Shown here: positions 16,320 through 24,897 of the stretch, piece after piece
How positions within the stretch are numbered: position 1 is the first letter of the stretch
Layout: each line of letters opens with the position of its first letter
Assembly (NCBI RefSeq): GCF_016919725.2
Contig: NZ_JAJERH010000001.1
Location: forward strand, 145,033-209,032
Reading direction: 5' to 3'
Source of the DNA: Virgibacillus sp. AGTR
Lineage (GTDB): Bacteria > Bacillota > Bacilli > Bacillales > Amphibacillaceae
Length of the DNA: 64,000 nucleotides
Notes under the pieces: model-generated
Databases searched by the model: none
The model's input: only the letters and a program-made list of their open reading frames with translations
What the model was told of the DNA's origin: nothing
Position numbers and translations under genes: made by a program

Positions 16320-18011
16320 TTATTCAGCGGATCCTACATCAGCCCATTTGTATTCATATGTTGCTCCAAACGGATTCACAAAAACACCTTTTACTTTCGG
16401 AGAAACAAGCTGTGCTCTCGAAGCCTGATAAATCGGCGCAATAGCTGCGTCCTCAAAAAGGATTTTCTCAGCCTCTAAAAAGTTCTCATAACGAGCTACA
16501 TTATCTGTAGCTAAGGAGGAAGTAGTTGCATTCACTAAGTTATCGTATTCTTCATTAGAATACCCCATCATATTATTGCCACTATCTGTTGTCCAAAGAT
16601 TCATATACGTGAATGGATCAAGGAAATCTGGACCCCATCTAGAAACTTGAATTTCATAATTCATGCTTGTATCCAGATCAAGCCGCTGCTCTTTAGGTAC
16701 TTGCTTTAACGTAACGTTAAGACCTGGTAAGTTTGTAGAAAGCTGATTAGCAATATACTCAACCATTAACTTTGTTGTTTCATCATCGTCTGTTAACAGT
16801 TCAAGTTCAACAGAATCTTTACCAATCTCTTCTAAACCTTTTTCCCATAATTTCTTCGCTTCTTCAATATCATACGTCACAAGGTCTCCATTAACTTCTC
16901 TGAAGTCTTCACCAGTTTCAGGCATTGGCGTGAAATCAGCTGGAACCAGACCATTAGCAACAATGGATCCATTATTTAAAATTTCGTCAACAAGCGCTTG
17001 TTTGTTGAATGCTTTACTGATTGCCTTTCGAATATTTACATTTGCAGTAGCATCCGTTGTCGTTTGATTAAATTTAATGAAGTAAACGAATGTATCAGGA
17101 GTAATGACATAATCATCATTTGTACTATATTGATCAACTAAATCTGAAGTTAGATCAACACGATCAATCTTTCCTGATTCATATAAATCAACAGACGTTT
17201 GAGGATCTTTTACCACTTCAAAGTTAATTTTATCCATTTTCACAGTATCGGCATCCCAATAATCTTCATTTTTTTCAAGCTCCCAAGAACTACTAGTACT
17301 TTTCCAATTCGCTATTTTATATGGTCCATTAGCTAAAAGTGTATCGGAACTAGTAGCAAAATTATCACCTTGCTCTTCAACAAACTTCTGGTTTAATGGC
17401 AAAAAGGTACCGAATGTTGTTAAAGATTCAAAGTATGCTGTAGGATTCTCTAGTTCTACTACTAGTGTATAATCTCCATCAGCTTTAACACCCAACTCTT
17501 CAATAGGCTTGTCTCCAGAACTAATTGCAGTTGCATTCTTTATGACACCATTCATCATATATGGACCATATTCTGATCCGGTTTCTGGATTAACAGCCCG
17601 CTGCCATGAATAAACAAAATCATGGGCAGTAACAGGGTCTCCATTTTCCCAAACTGTATCCTCTCGTAAAGTAAACGTCCAGGTAAGTCCATCGTCACTT
17701 ACTTCATGGTCAGTTGCGATCCCTTCTACGGGTTGCGCATTCTCATCTAATCGATAAAGCCCCTCCGTCGTGGCTGCTAAATATATAAAAGATGATTCAT
17801 CAGTTGCAAGTGAAGGGTCCATTGACGGGATTGCTTCGGGGTTAATAAAACTTAATACCTTTTCTCCTTCTTTTTCTTCATTCGTATCTGCTGTTGCCTC
17901 ATCTGTTTCCCCTTCAGATGTCGATGCATCCTCACTCTCACCGGAGCAGGCAACAATTACGCTGATTAATAGACCAAATACAAGGAATAATATCCAGCTT
18001 CTTAGCCTCAT
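16320..18011 (-). CDS. oppA: oligopeptide ABC transporter substrate-binding lipoprotein (OppA family)
   Basis: 563 residues. Signal peptide with lipobox VIVAC (Cys22), a long acidic Ser/Glu/Thr linker (about 23-48), then a family 5 solute-binding domain with VLSFINPEAIPSMDPSLATD, DGLTWTFTLREDTVWENGDP and the YSWQRAVNP motif. It captures peptides outside the membrane for an Opp/App-type importer. No permease or ATPase genes are next to it, so it must share a transporter encoded elsewhere. AAAGGGGG precedes ATG 18011. Confidence 0.9.
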   Translation of the reverse strand: MRLRSWILFLVFGLLISVIVACSGESEDASTSEGETDEATADTNEEKEGEKVLSFINPEAIPSMDPSLATDESSFIYLAATTEGLYRLDENAQPVEGIATDHEVSDDGLTWTFTLREDTVWENGDPVTAHDFVYSWQRAVNPETGSEYGPYMMNGVIKNATAISSGDKPIEELGVKADGDYTLVVELENPTAYFESLTTFGTFLPLNQKFVEEQGDNFATSSDTLLANGPYKIANWKSTSSSWELEKNEDYWDADTVKMDKINFEVVKDPQTSVDLYESGKIDRVDLTSDLVDQYSTNDDYVITPDTFVYFIKFNQTTTDATANVNIRKAISKAFNKQALVDEILNNGSIVANGLVPADFTPMPETGEDFREVNGDLVTYDIEEAKKLWEKGLEEIGKDSVELELLTDDDETTKLMVEYIANQLSTNLPGLNVTLKQVPKEQRLDLDTSMNYEIQVSRWGPDFLDPFTYMNLWTTDSGNNMMGYSNEEYDNLVNATTSSLATDNVARYENFLEAEKILFEDAAIAPIYQASRAQLVSPKVKGVFVNPFGATYEYKWADVGSAE

Positions 18012-18399
18012 AATAAAGCCCCCTTTTATTTTCCTAGTGATGCAGAAGCTAGTAAAACTTACTAAGAATTATACCTTTAACTTAAGAAAGTTGTAAAGTA
18101 TTTTTTAGAAAATTAATTTATTTATGATAATTAATAATAAACTATCAAAACACAAAATTACATTAATTCAGCTGGTAGAATTTCTAAACAACTTATAATA
18201 ATGTTTGAGAATTTTCACCAAGAGTAACGAAAAAAAGACGTAACATGAAGCTGGCAGGTTATTGGAAGAAGGATTAATTATAATTGAAAATGATTTGTAA
18301 TGCCAATAACGTATCCTCAGATGGATTTGCTTTTTTTATCAATATATATTAAAATGAATAAAATTATTTTCTAATATTAAGAAAGGGAGGCAAAAAGTC
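18012..18399. other. intergenic stretch upstream of oppA and the MFS leader
   Basis: Divergent promoter region; no further gene seen. The promoter of the MFS leader should lie here, but I find no confident -35/-10 pair. Confidence 0.35.
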
Positions 18400-18546
18400 A
18401 TGGAAACTGTTTTCAGAAGAATTGCAACAGAAGTAAAGTCATATTTACATCTAGGAGATATACTTTTAACGGGATCAGTCTGTCCTTTTTTAAGCAAACT
18501 TCATATAGAAACCAGATACCGGAAGCTTTTTGTCTTTTTATTTTAG
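18400..18546 (+). CDS. 48-residue upstream ORF in the MFS efflux leader
   Basis: ATG 18400 has AAAGGGAGG nine bases upstream. The product starts METVFRRIATEVKSYLHLGD and ends RKLFVFLF, a mixed basic/hydrophobic peptide. The stop lies about 57 bases before an intrinsic terminator and 335 bases before the MFS gene. This layout (translated small ORF, terminator, drug pump) is that of ribosome-mediated attenuators such as bmrB in front of bmrCD in B. subtilis. It could instead be an independent small protein. Confidence 0.55.
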   Translation: METVFRRIATEVKSYLHLGDILLTGSVCPFLSKLHIETRYRKLFVFLF

Positions 18547-18602
18547 AACTGTAGAAACTGTTAAATTGTTTGTGCATTTTGATTAAATACTAATTAGTAA
18601 CT

Positions 18603-18632
18603 AGACGCCGGTTTTTATATGGTGTCTTTTTT
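18603..18632 (+). terminator. leader intrinsic terminator upstream of the MFS gene
   Basis: AGACGCC pairs with GGTGTCT (one G-T pair), followed by TTTTT. It stands between the 48-residue ORF and the efflux gene, so it is a candidate attenuator. Confidence 0.7.
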
Positions 18633-18792
18633 GCATATACAAGAGAAGAATTGTGTTGTATATGTGTATTCATCCTCTTGTTGGATGAATTCATAAAAAA
18701 GTGTAAAAAGACCAGATAAGGAACTACCAAATAACGAAAAAAACTGTTGCAATAATTTGTGTGGAACCAGAAGTTTAGAAAGGGTGAGAAAA

Positions 18793-18852
18793 TTGTTTAA
18801 AAGGCTTAGGCAATATAGAAATGTTTCAGTGTTCCAAGCGCTTCTAATTTAG
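18793..18852 (+). CDS. 19-residue leader peptide of the MFS efflux gene
   Basis: TTG 18793 follows AAAGGGTGAG by about five bases. The peptide is MFKRLRQYRNVSVFQALLI, 19 residues, and its TAG lies in and just past the left arm of the hairpin at 18839-18869. KRLR contains the basic-X-basic pattern at which macrolide-bound ribosomes are known to stall in erm leaders. The arrangement is a typical translational attenuator, inferred from position only. Confidence 0.5.
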   Translation: MFKRLRQYRNVSVFQALLI

Positions 18853-18869
18853 AATAATAATTAGAAGCG
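18839..18869 (+). promoter_or_regulatory. hairpin abutting the MFS ribosome binding site
   Basis: CGCTTCTAATT and AATTAGAAGCG form a perfect 11-bp stem with a 9-base loop. The next bases are AGGG, the weak Shine-Dalgarno of the MFS gene (start 18882). The left arm encodes the last codons of the leader peptide, so a ribosome stalled there would open the stem. Confidence 0.6.
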
Positions 18870-18881
18870 AGGGATAATAAT

Positions 18882-20060
18882 ATGAAAAAGCAAAAAATCT
18901 TTACTAAATCATTTATATTCTTATTTATAAGTAACTTTTTAGTTTTTATAGGGTTTGAGATGTTGTTACCTATTTTACCAGCCTATTTGTTAAGCATGAA
19001 TGCATCTTCCATTCAAGTAGGTCTAATGACAACATTATTTACACTAGGCGCTGTTCTATTCAGACCTTTTATAGGCTACTATTTAATTGATAACCAACGG
19101 AAAAGTCTTGCCATTATTGCAAGTGCCGCTTTAATGATTATTACAATGCTATATCCTTTTCTTAATATTATTTGGCTTTTGCTATTGTTACGACTTTTCC
19201 ATGGCGCAGCGTGGGGAGTATCAACCACAGCCAATAGTACAATGGTAGTCGATTTAATTTCCAATACACGATTAGGAGAAGGGATAGGGTATTTTTCTAT
19301 TTCAACAACGGTTGGGGCTATCATTGCACCAAGTGTAGGTATCCTTATCTATGACTCTTTTTCTTTCAATATTTTAATTTGGTCATCAGTAGTACTCAGT
19401 CTTTTGGCAGTAATTGCGCTTTATTTTGTATATTCACCTACTCCTGTTAAACATGAGAAACAATCATTTCAATTTTTTGAAGCGATTTTCGAGAAAGACG
19501 TGTGGTTCCCAGCATTACTGACGGTCATTACAACACTTGGTTTTGGAGCAATTATTACTTTTTTGGTTCTTTTTGGAAAACAAAAGGGACTAGATCATAT
19601 TTTTCTATTTTTCCTTATCAATGCGACTGTCTCCACTTTACTACGTCCTTTTACAGGAAAATGGTATGACAAAAAAGGACCTTGGTCTATCATCATTGTT
19701 TCAGCAATTCTAGGTTTTTTGTCACTTGTGTTGCTATCATATACGACAAATAATCTTTATCTTATTATTGCAGCGATTTTATTTGGTGCAGGTTATGGAA
19801 CTGTTATGCCATGTTTACAAACATGGACTGTTCAAAAGGTAAGTGAAGAAAAAAGTGGCGCTGCCAACGCAACCTTTCTTTCCAGTTTTGACATTGGTGT
19901 TGGAGTCAGCGCATTTATATTAGGAATCTTAGCTGAATGGATTAGTTTAGAGATGATCTTCAGGATTGTTAGTCTAAGTTTTATTTTTGTTGCAGTTTTA
20001 GTCTATAAGGATTTTTCAAATGAAAAGAAAAGGTCTAAAAAATATATAAAATTGATATAA
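18882..20060 (+). CDS. MFS efflux transporter
   Basis: 392 residues with 12 predicted membrane segments and the drug:H+ antiporter features of the major facilitator superfamily: GFEMLLPILPAYLL in helix 1, FRPFIGYYLI-type motif A after helix 2, and RLFHGAAWGVSTTANSTM in helix 4. It resembles Bacillus YfkF/YwoG-like exporters of unknown substrate. The upstream leader with two small ORFs suggests that a ribosome-targeting drug induces it. A terminator follows at 20071. Confidence 0.85.
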   Translation: MKKQKIFTKSFIFLFISNFLVFIGFEMLLPILPAYLLSMNASSIQVGLMTTLFTLGAVLFRPFIGYYLIDNQRKSLAIIASAALMIITMLYPFLNIIWLLLLLRLFHGAAWGVSTTANSTMVVDLISNTRLGEGIGYFSISTTVGAIIAPSVGILIYDSFSFNILIWSSVVLSLLAVIALYFVYSPTPVKHEKQSFQFFEAIFEKDVWFPALLTVITTLGFGAIITFLVLFGKQKGLDHIFLFFLINATVSTLLRPFTGKWYDKKGPWSIIIVSAILGFLSLVLLSYTTNNLYLIIAAILFGAGYGTVMPCLQTWTVQKVSEEKSGAANATFLSSFDIGVGVSAFILGILAEWISLEMIFRIVSLSFIFVAVLVYKDFSNEKKRSKKYIKLI

Positions 20061-20070
20061 TAGCAAATCC

Positions 20071-20096
20071 ACTTCTAGTTAATAGAGGTCTTTTTA
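20071..20096 (+). terminator. intrinsic terminator after the MFS gene
   Basis: ACTTCTA pairs with TAGAGGT (one wobble), 5-base loop, then CTTTTT. Confidence 0.65.
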
Positions 20097-20748
20097 GTTG
20101 ATATTTTCCTTAGCGTACAGAATTCACAAAATGTTGACTGAACCCATTATACGATTATAAGAGTAAGCATTTTTAATTGAATTATGTGAAATATCGTACT
20201 TAAAGTAACGGGTGCTTTAACTATAGAAAACCAAAGTATTTTGAATAACTCCATTTAGGTTTTTTTGCAACAAAAACCGCAATAAATGCGGTTGAAAAAT
20301 TTTGCTAAGTTGGGTCTCGTATCAGTTTTATTTACAGTGGATTAAAAGACCATTTAGAAAAACGTTAAAGAAAAATAAATGCAGGGAAATTAATTCTCTA
20401 ACAGAATATATAAATAGGAAGAGAGAGGTTCAAGTCCTCTCTCATATAATATCTACCCACGTACATTGTTTGTTCCCTATCTTCCCCCAAATGTACCCCA
20501 ATTAGATTCATTAACTTACTTTATCCTACGTTCTTGAAAACAAGCAAAACCTTGATACAGAAGGTTTATAAGGGGTTTGATGTAACGCTTTGCAATATAA
20601 AAAAATAATAGCCCTATTGTCTTTTTCATAAATAAAATATAACCAATATCAGAAAAATCGTTCAAATTGATTGAGATCAAAAATATATTCATTAACTTCT
20701 ACAGTTATTTTTTATGCAACGCTAGTGTAATTTCCTAGACTATAAAAA
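20097..20748. other. gap with a short hairpin and a tRNA-like fragment
   Basis: A hairpin ACCGCA/TGCGGT with flanking A runs lies at 20274-20294. A 67-codon frame covers 20302-20505 without a ribosome binding site and looks accidental. Its DNA includes the T-arm-like sequence described separately. No other gene is visible. Confidence 0.4.
20421..20441 (+). other. tRNA T-arm-like sequence, possible attachment-site scar
   Basis: AGAGAGG, loop TTCAAGT, CCTCTCT: a 7-bp stem with the conserved seven-base T-loop. No D-arm or anticodon arm precedes it. The 3' end of a tRNA gene is a common att site, so this may be left by an integrated element. It could also be chance. Confidence 0.25.
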
Positions 20749-20784
20749 AGCTTGCAAAGAAACAAAAAAGTTTCTCTACAAGCT
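20749..20784 (-). terminator. intrinsic terminator after mvaS
   Basis: On the minus strand AGCTTG..AGAAAC pairs with GTTTCT..CAAGCT, followed by TTTTTTAT. Confidence 0.75.
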
Positions 20785-20820
20785 TCTGATTTCTTATAGT
20801 AATCCGATTTATCATTATAT

Positions 20821-21999
20821 TCACTTGTGATTCGTTTTGTTTACGTAATGACGAATATGCTTGTTTATACCAGCTAAAGTGATATTGGCAGGGTCGGCAG
20901 TGATGTCTAATTCTAAACTAGAACCATCTGTCGGTAACGTATTGTTAAAAACTTCTTCGTATGCTTCAACAGATAGCTCTTTTCTTGATGATAGTAGATG
21001 ATCATGTTGATCTATTAGTAAATGTTCACGAAAATTCGGCTGTATTATCCCTGTAAAGAATTCACCAACAGCTCCTGATCCATAACTAAACAATCCGATT
21101 CTCGAACCTGCTTCTAAGCCTTTATTCTGCTCAAGCAGTGAAAGGAAACTTAAATACAAAGAACCGGTATAAATATTACCAACATGCTTATTATACAGCT
21201 TACTGTATTCCAGGTTTTCTAAAAGACGTTCTTTATCTTCTGTTGTTCCTTCCTCATATATCGTACGTAATGCTTTTAAACCCATCTTTGTATATGGTAA
21301 ATGGAAGCAAATGGCTGCAAAGTCAGCTAACGTCAATAATGATTTTTTCTTATAATCTTCCCATACTTCTTCGAAGAAAGAAATATATTTTTCATTAGAA
21401 AGCTTTCCATCTACCATAGCTGTATCCGAATATACTGGGCGCCAAAAGTCCATTACTTCAGATGTTAAATATGCGCTTTTGTCCTCTAACGCAAGAATCG
21501 CCGGATCAGCACTAACCACTATTGCAACTGCACCTGCACCCTGGGTAGCCTCACCACCAGTATTCAATCCATATCTAGCAATATCAGATGCCAACACTAA
21601 CACCTTACTATCTGGATTTAAGGCGATATGACCTTTTGCTAACTGTATTCCAGCAGTAGCTCCGTAACAGGCTTGCTTTACCTCAATTGTTCGTGCATGT
21701 TGGTTTAATCCGAGTAATTCGTGAATATACACACCTGCTGCTTTTGAATTATCAATTCCAGATTCTGTACCGAATATAATAAAATCGATGTTTTCCTTAT
21801 CTTTATCATCTAGTATATTCCAAGCTGCATTAGCAGCCATTGTCACTGAATCTTGTGTAATTGGAGCAACAGCCATCTTTTCCTGACCAATTCCAATCGT
21901 AAATTTTTCTGGCTCCACGTCTCTAGCCACAGCTAATTTATTCATATCTACATATAAATGTGGTGTGTAAAACCCTATTTTGTCTATACCTATCTTCAA
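20821..21999 (-). CDS. mvaS: hydroxymethylglutaryl-CoA synthase
   Basis: 392 residues. It condenses acetyl-CoA with acetoacetyl-CoA to HMG-CoA, the first committed step of the mevalonate route. The catalytic residues fall at the positions used in the staphylococcal enzyme: E79 in GTESG, C111 in QACYGATAG and H233 in CFHLPYTKMG. The start is TTG 21999 with AAAGGAG upstream. It is monocistronic, with a terminator at 20749; no reductase or kinase of the pathway is in the window. Confidence 0.93.
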   Translation of the reverse strand: MKIGIDKIGFYTPHLYVDMNKLAVARDVEPEKFTIGIGQEKMAVAPITQDSVTMAANAAWNILDDKDKENIDFIIFGTESGIDNSKAAGVYIHELLGLNQHARTIEVKQACYGATAGIQLAKGHIALNPDSKVLVLASDIARYGLNTGGEATQGAGAVAIVVSADPAILALEDKSAYLTSEVMDFWRPVYSDTAMVDGKLSNEKYISFFEEVWEDYKKKSLLTLADFAAICFHLPYTKMGLKALRTIYEEGTTEDKERLLENLEYSKLYNKHVGNIYTGSLYLSFLSLLEQNKGLEAGSRIGLFSYGSGAVGEFFTGIIQPNFREHLLIDQHDHLLSSRKELSVEAYEEVFNNTLPTDGSSLELDITADPANITLAGINKHIRHYVNKTNHK

Positions 22000-22131
22000 T
22001 GTTCTACTCCTTTACTAACTAATGTCATTTTTATAACCATCGTATTCGTTACATTAGTGATTCTCTTCACAATCGTTTCCTTTATTATTACCAACACCAT
22101 AAATGATAATATAATCTAACTACAAAAACAA

Positions 22132-23247
22132 TCATCGTGTATTAACGGTTTCATATTTTAATGTAGATATATTAATTAATATTCCAACAGAAATTAGCAT
22201 AAACAGCAAAGAAGAACCCCCATAACTTATAAAAGGAAGCGTAATCCCTGTAACTGGTAACATTCCAGAAACTGCTCCAAGATTTAATATAGCTTGAATA
22301 ATTATTTGAAATGTCAAGCCCAGAGCTAATAATTTGGGAAACATATGTCTCTGTTGAAAAGCTATATGAATGCCTCTATAGAAAATCATTAAATAAGCTG
22401 CTAGCACTATAATTAAACCTACTATGCCGAGCTCTTCTACTATAATTGCCATAATAAAATCCGTGTGAGCTTCAGGTAGATAACCTAATTTTTGAACACT
22501 ATTCCCTAGTCCATTACCAGTTATTCCTCCTGCTGCTATTGCGATATAGGAGTTTATGAGTTGATACCCATCAGTAGCAGCGGTTTCAAATGGCTGTTGA
22601 AAAGATGTTAAGCGTTGCAACCGATACGGTGATGTGTATGCAAAATAACTTACACCTAAGATCGCAATAGTACCTAGCGCGACTAAATGTATAAATCTAA
22701 CTCTAGAACAGAATACAATAATTCCACAGGAAAATAGAATTAGAGAGGCTGTTCCAAGATCTGGCTGTAATAAGATAAGCATAAATACAGTTGCTAATAG
22801 CAGAAGAGGTGGAAGAACACCTTTGCCAAACTTGTGAATATACGATTGTTTTCTCGCATATATATAGGCAAAATATATAACCATTGAAACTTTGATAGCT
22901 TCTGTTGGTTGAAAGACAAATCTACCTATTGAAATCCATCTTTGTGCATAATTCCTTTCTATTCCAATACCAGGAATTAATACAAGAACTAAAAAAAATA
23001 TAGATGATATAACTAGCAATGGAACCATTCTATTTATCCGATGCAGTGGTATAAGTACGGTGACTATCAAGAATAAGAAACCAATTAACACCCAAAGAAA
23101 CTGTCTAACAAAAAAATGAGTACTATTATGATAAACTTCATACCCAATCGGATAACTAGCACTATATACCATTACTAAACCAAATGCCGATAACAAAAGA
23201 ACAGTTATTAATAAGAGATAATCCATTTGCTGTATTTTTTCTTTCAT
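22132..23247 (-). CDS. FtsW/RodA/SpoVE-family peptidoglycan polymerase, second of a tandem pair
   Basis: 371 residues with about ten membrane helices. SEDS family motifs are LQPDLGTASLILFSC, PEAHTDFIMAIIVEELGIVG and the C-terminal ITLPFISYGGSSLL. These proteins polymerise lipid II glycan strands together with a class B penicillin-binding protein. ATG 23247 follows the stop of the upstream SEDS gene with no gap, and AAGGTGATTAA serves as binding site inside it, so translation is coupled. Whether it acts in division, elongation or sporulation cannot be told. Confidence 0.88.
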   Translation of the reverse strand: MKEKIQQMDYLLLITVLLLSAFGLVMVYSASYPIGYEVYHNSTHFFVRQFLWVLIGFLFLIVTVLIPLHRINRMVPLLVISSIFFLVLVLIPGIGIERNYAQRWISIGRFVFQPTEAIKVSMVIYFAYIYARKQSYIHKFGKGVLPPLLLLATVFMLILLQPDLGTASLILFSCGIIVFCSRVRFIHLVALGTIAILGVSYFAYTSPYRLQRLTSFQQPFETAATDGYQLINSYIAIAAGGITGNGLGNSVQKLGYLPEAHTDFIMAIIVEELGIVGLIIVLAAYLMIFYRGIHIAFQQRHMFPKLLALGLTFQIIIQAILNLGAVSGMLPVTGITLPFISYGGSSLLFMLISVGILINISTLKYETVNTR

Positions 23248-24420
23248 TTAATCACCTTGTGTCAATACATTTTTTCCAAATACATAGCGACGATTAGATC
23301 TGATTCGGATACTAGCTATTATTCCTAATGCAATTAAATTAGTTAATAAAGCACTACCACCATAGCTGAGAAAAGGAAGTGCAATACCCGTTATTGGCAT
23401 CAAACCAACTGTCATAGCAATATTTTGGAAAATTTGAAATGCCATTAACCCACTAATACCAATACAAAGATAAACACCAAACAAGCTACCTGAATGAAAT
23501 GAAGTCATCATAATTTGGTAAATTAGTAGAAAATACAACAATAGCAATATACTTGCACCTATAAATCCAAATTCCTCACCGATAACCGTAAAGATAAAAT
23601 CAGTGTGCGCTTCTGGAATTTGCCCATTTTGGACTTGCACACCCTGGTTAAACCCGTTTCCTGTTAATTGCCCAGAACCAATACCTAGGATAGCCTGCTT
23701 TAATTGATAACCATAATCGGATGCAAATTCATTCGGATTCAACCAACCATAAATTCTAGATAATTGATGATCTTGAAAAAAACGAGAAAACAACTCAAAA
23801 TTCAAATAGTATAAGGTTATTAGTAGAATAATTAAAGCAATTAAGCTAACGGTTAACAATAAAAGCATAGCTGTAGAAATATGGGAGACAAATAAAAACG
23901 TCAATGTAGAGGCTACGATCATTAAGCCCGAACCTAAATCTGGTTGCATTAATACGAAAAATAATGGTATTACCGTTGCGATGGAAACCTTTAATACAAC
24001 TGGAATACTAGCAATGAATGATAGACGTTTACTACCAGCCTTCTTTAAAAGAACAGCAATATAAAGAATTAAAAATAGTTTCATAAACTCAGAGGGTTGT
24101 AACTGAAAGATCCCCAAATCTATCCATCGCTGAGAACCATTTTTTACTGTACCGAACAATTGGACATAGACTAACATCAAAACCCCAATAAGGTACATTG
24201 GAAAAGCCCATTTTTCTAGTAATTCATAGTCAAACCAAGCAACCATGATCAACATAAGAAATCCAACTATATACCAAAACAATTGTCGTTTTACAAAGTA
24301 AAACTCATCTGCCACTGCATACTGACCAGACCCACTATACACAGCCACCAGACTAAATAAAAATAAACAGATTAAGATAATAATTAAAAAACGTATACGG
24401 CTAAACGTAGTGTCCTTCAT
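23248..24420 (-). CDS. rodA: FtsW/RodA/SpoVE-family peptidoglycan polymerase, first of a tandem pair
   Basis: 390 residues, SEDS family, with MQPDLGSGLMIVAST, PEAHTDFIFTVIGEEFGFIG and LPFLSYGGSALLTN. It is closer to RodA-type proteins by overall look, but this is weak. GAAAGGTAAC precedes ATG 24420. A 64-residue ORF ends 8 bases upstream and the second SEDS gene begins directly after its stop. Two SEDS genes side by side may form partners or a duplicated elongation enzyme. Confidence 0.86.
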   Translation of the reverse strand: MKDTTFSRIRFLIIILICLFLFSLVAVYSGSGQYAVADEFYFVKRQLFWYIVGFLMLIMVAWFDYELLEKWAFPMYLIGVLMLVYVQLFGTVKNGSQRWIDLGIFQLQPSEFMKLFLILYIAVLLKKAGSKRLSFIASIPVVLKVSIATVIPLFFVLMQPDLGSGLMIVASTLTFLFVSHISTAMLLLLTVSLIALIILLITLYYLNFELFSRFFQDHQLSRIYGWLNPNEFASDYGYQLKQAILGIGSGQLTGNGFNQGVQVQNGQIPEAHTDFIFTVIGEEFGFIGASILLLLYFLLIYQIMMTSFHSGSLFGVYLCIGISGLMAFQIFQNIAMTVGLMPITGIALPFLSYGGSALLTNLIALGIIASIRIRSNRRYVFGKNVLTQGD

Positions 24421-24428
24421 GAATTTAG

Positions 24429-24623
24429 TTACCTTTCATAGATAATAGAGTTTATGTATTCTCCTAAACACCAGTAAATGATTGATGCTCCCTGTCGCTT
24501 CCCATTCAAAATAGTTAACATAGTAACCTTATCCATTGTTGACATTTTACTAAATGGGCTAACTGATAGAAATTGATCATGAAAATAATGACCATGCCGA
24601 AAATTGCAATTGTCCGCTGCCAT
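24429..24623 (-). CDS. possible 64-residue protein preceding rodA
   Basis: ATG 24623 has GGGAGGA nine bases upstream, a strong site, and the stop lies only 8 bases before the rodA start, so it looks like the first gene of that operon. The start is MAADNCNFRHGHYFHDQF, rich in His and aromatic residues; the end is CLGEYINSIIYER. I recognise no family. The frame continues upstream to 24695, but without a binding site. Confidence 0.4.
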   Translation of the reverse strand: MAADNCNFRHGHYFHDQFLSVSPFSKMSTMDKVTMLTILNGKRQGASIIYWCLGEYINSIIYER

Positions 24624-24740
24624 GAATTTATTCCTCCCAAGCGTATCTTCATTTAGCTTATCTTCATGATGACATAATGTCAACGAAAATGACAATAAGT
24701 CATCAATATAGAATTTGAGATAAGAATTTAGCCAAAGAGA

Positions 24741-24800
24741 AAGCCGAACTAGATTCGAAACGTTTTACCCGCTCTCATTTGAATCTAGTTCGGCTTTTTG
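24741..24800. terminator. long-stem terminator downstream of queE
   Basis: AGCCGAACTAGATTC and GAATCTAGTTCGGCT form a perfect 15-bp stem around a 24-base loop, followed on the plus strand by TTTT and on the minus strand by TTTCTCTTT. Confidence 0.7.
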
Positions 24801-24897
24801 GTTGTAAAAATATTTTACATATTTATAATTTTTCCCTATCATTTTTCTTTAAAAGTGAAGGCTTTAGGATAAGATATATCTCATCTCCATCGTGTTC

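Noticed and set aside
20421..20441. A complete tRNA gene
   Set aside because: Only the T-arm is present. No D-arm, anticodon arm or acceptor pairing can be built from the 80 bases upstream.
20302..20505. 67-codon ORF
   Set aside because: No ribosome binding site, no family resemblance, and it runs through the T-arm-like stem; treated as chance.
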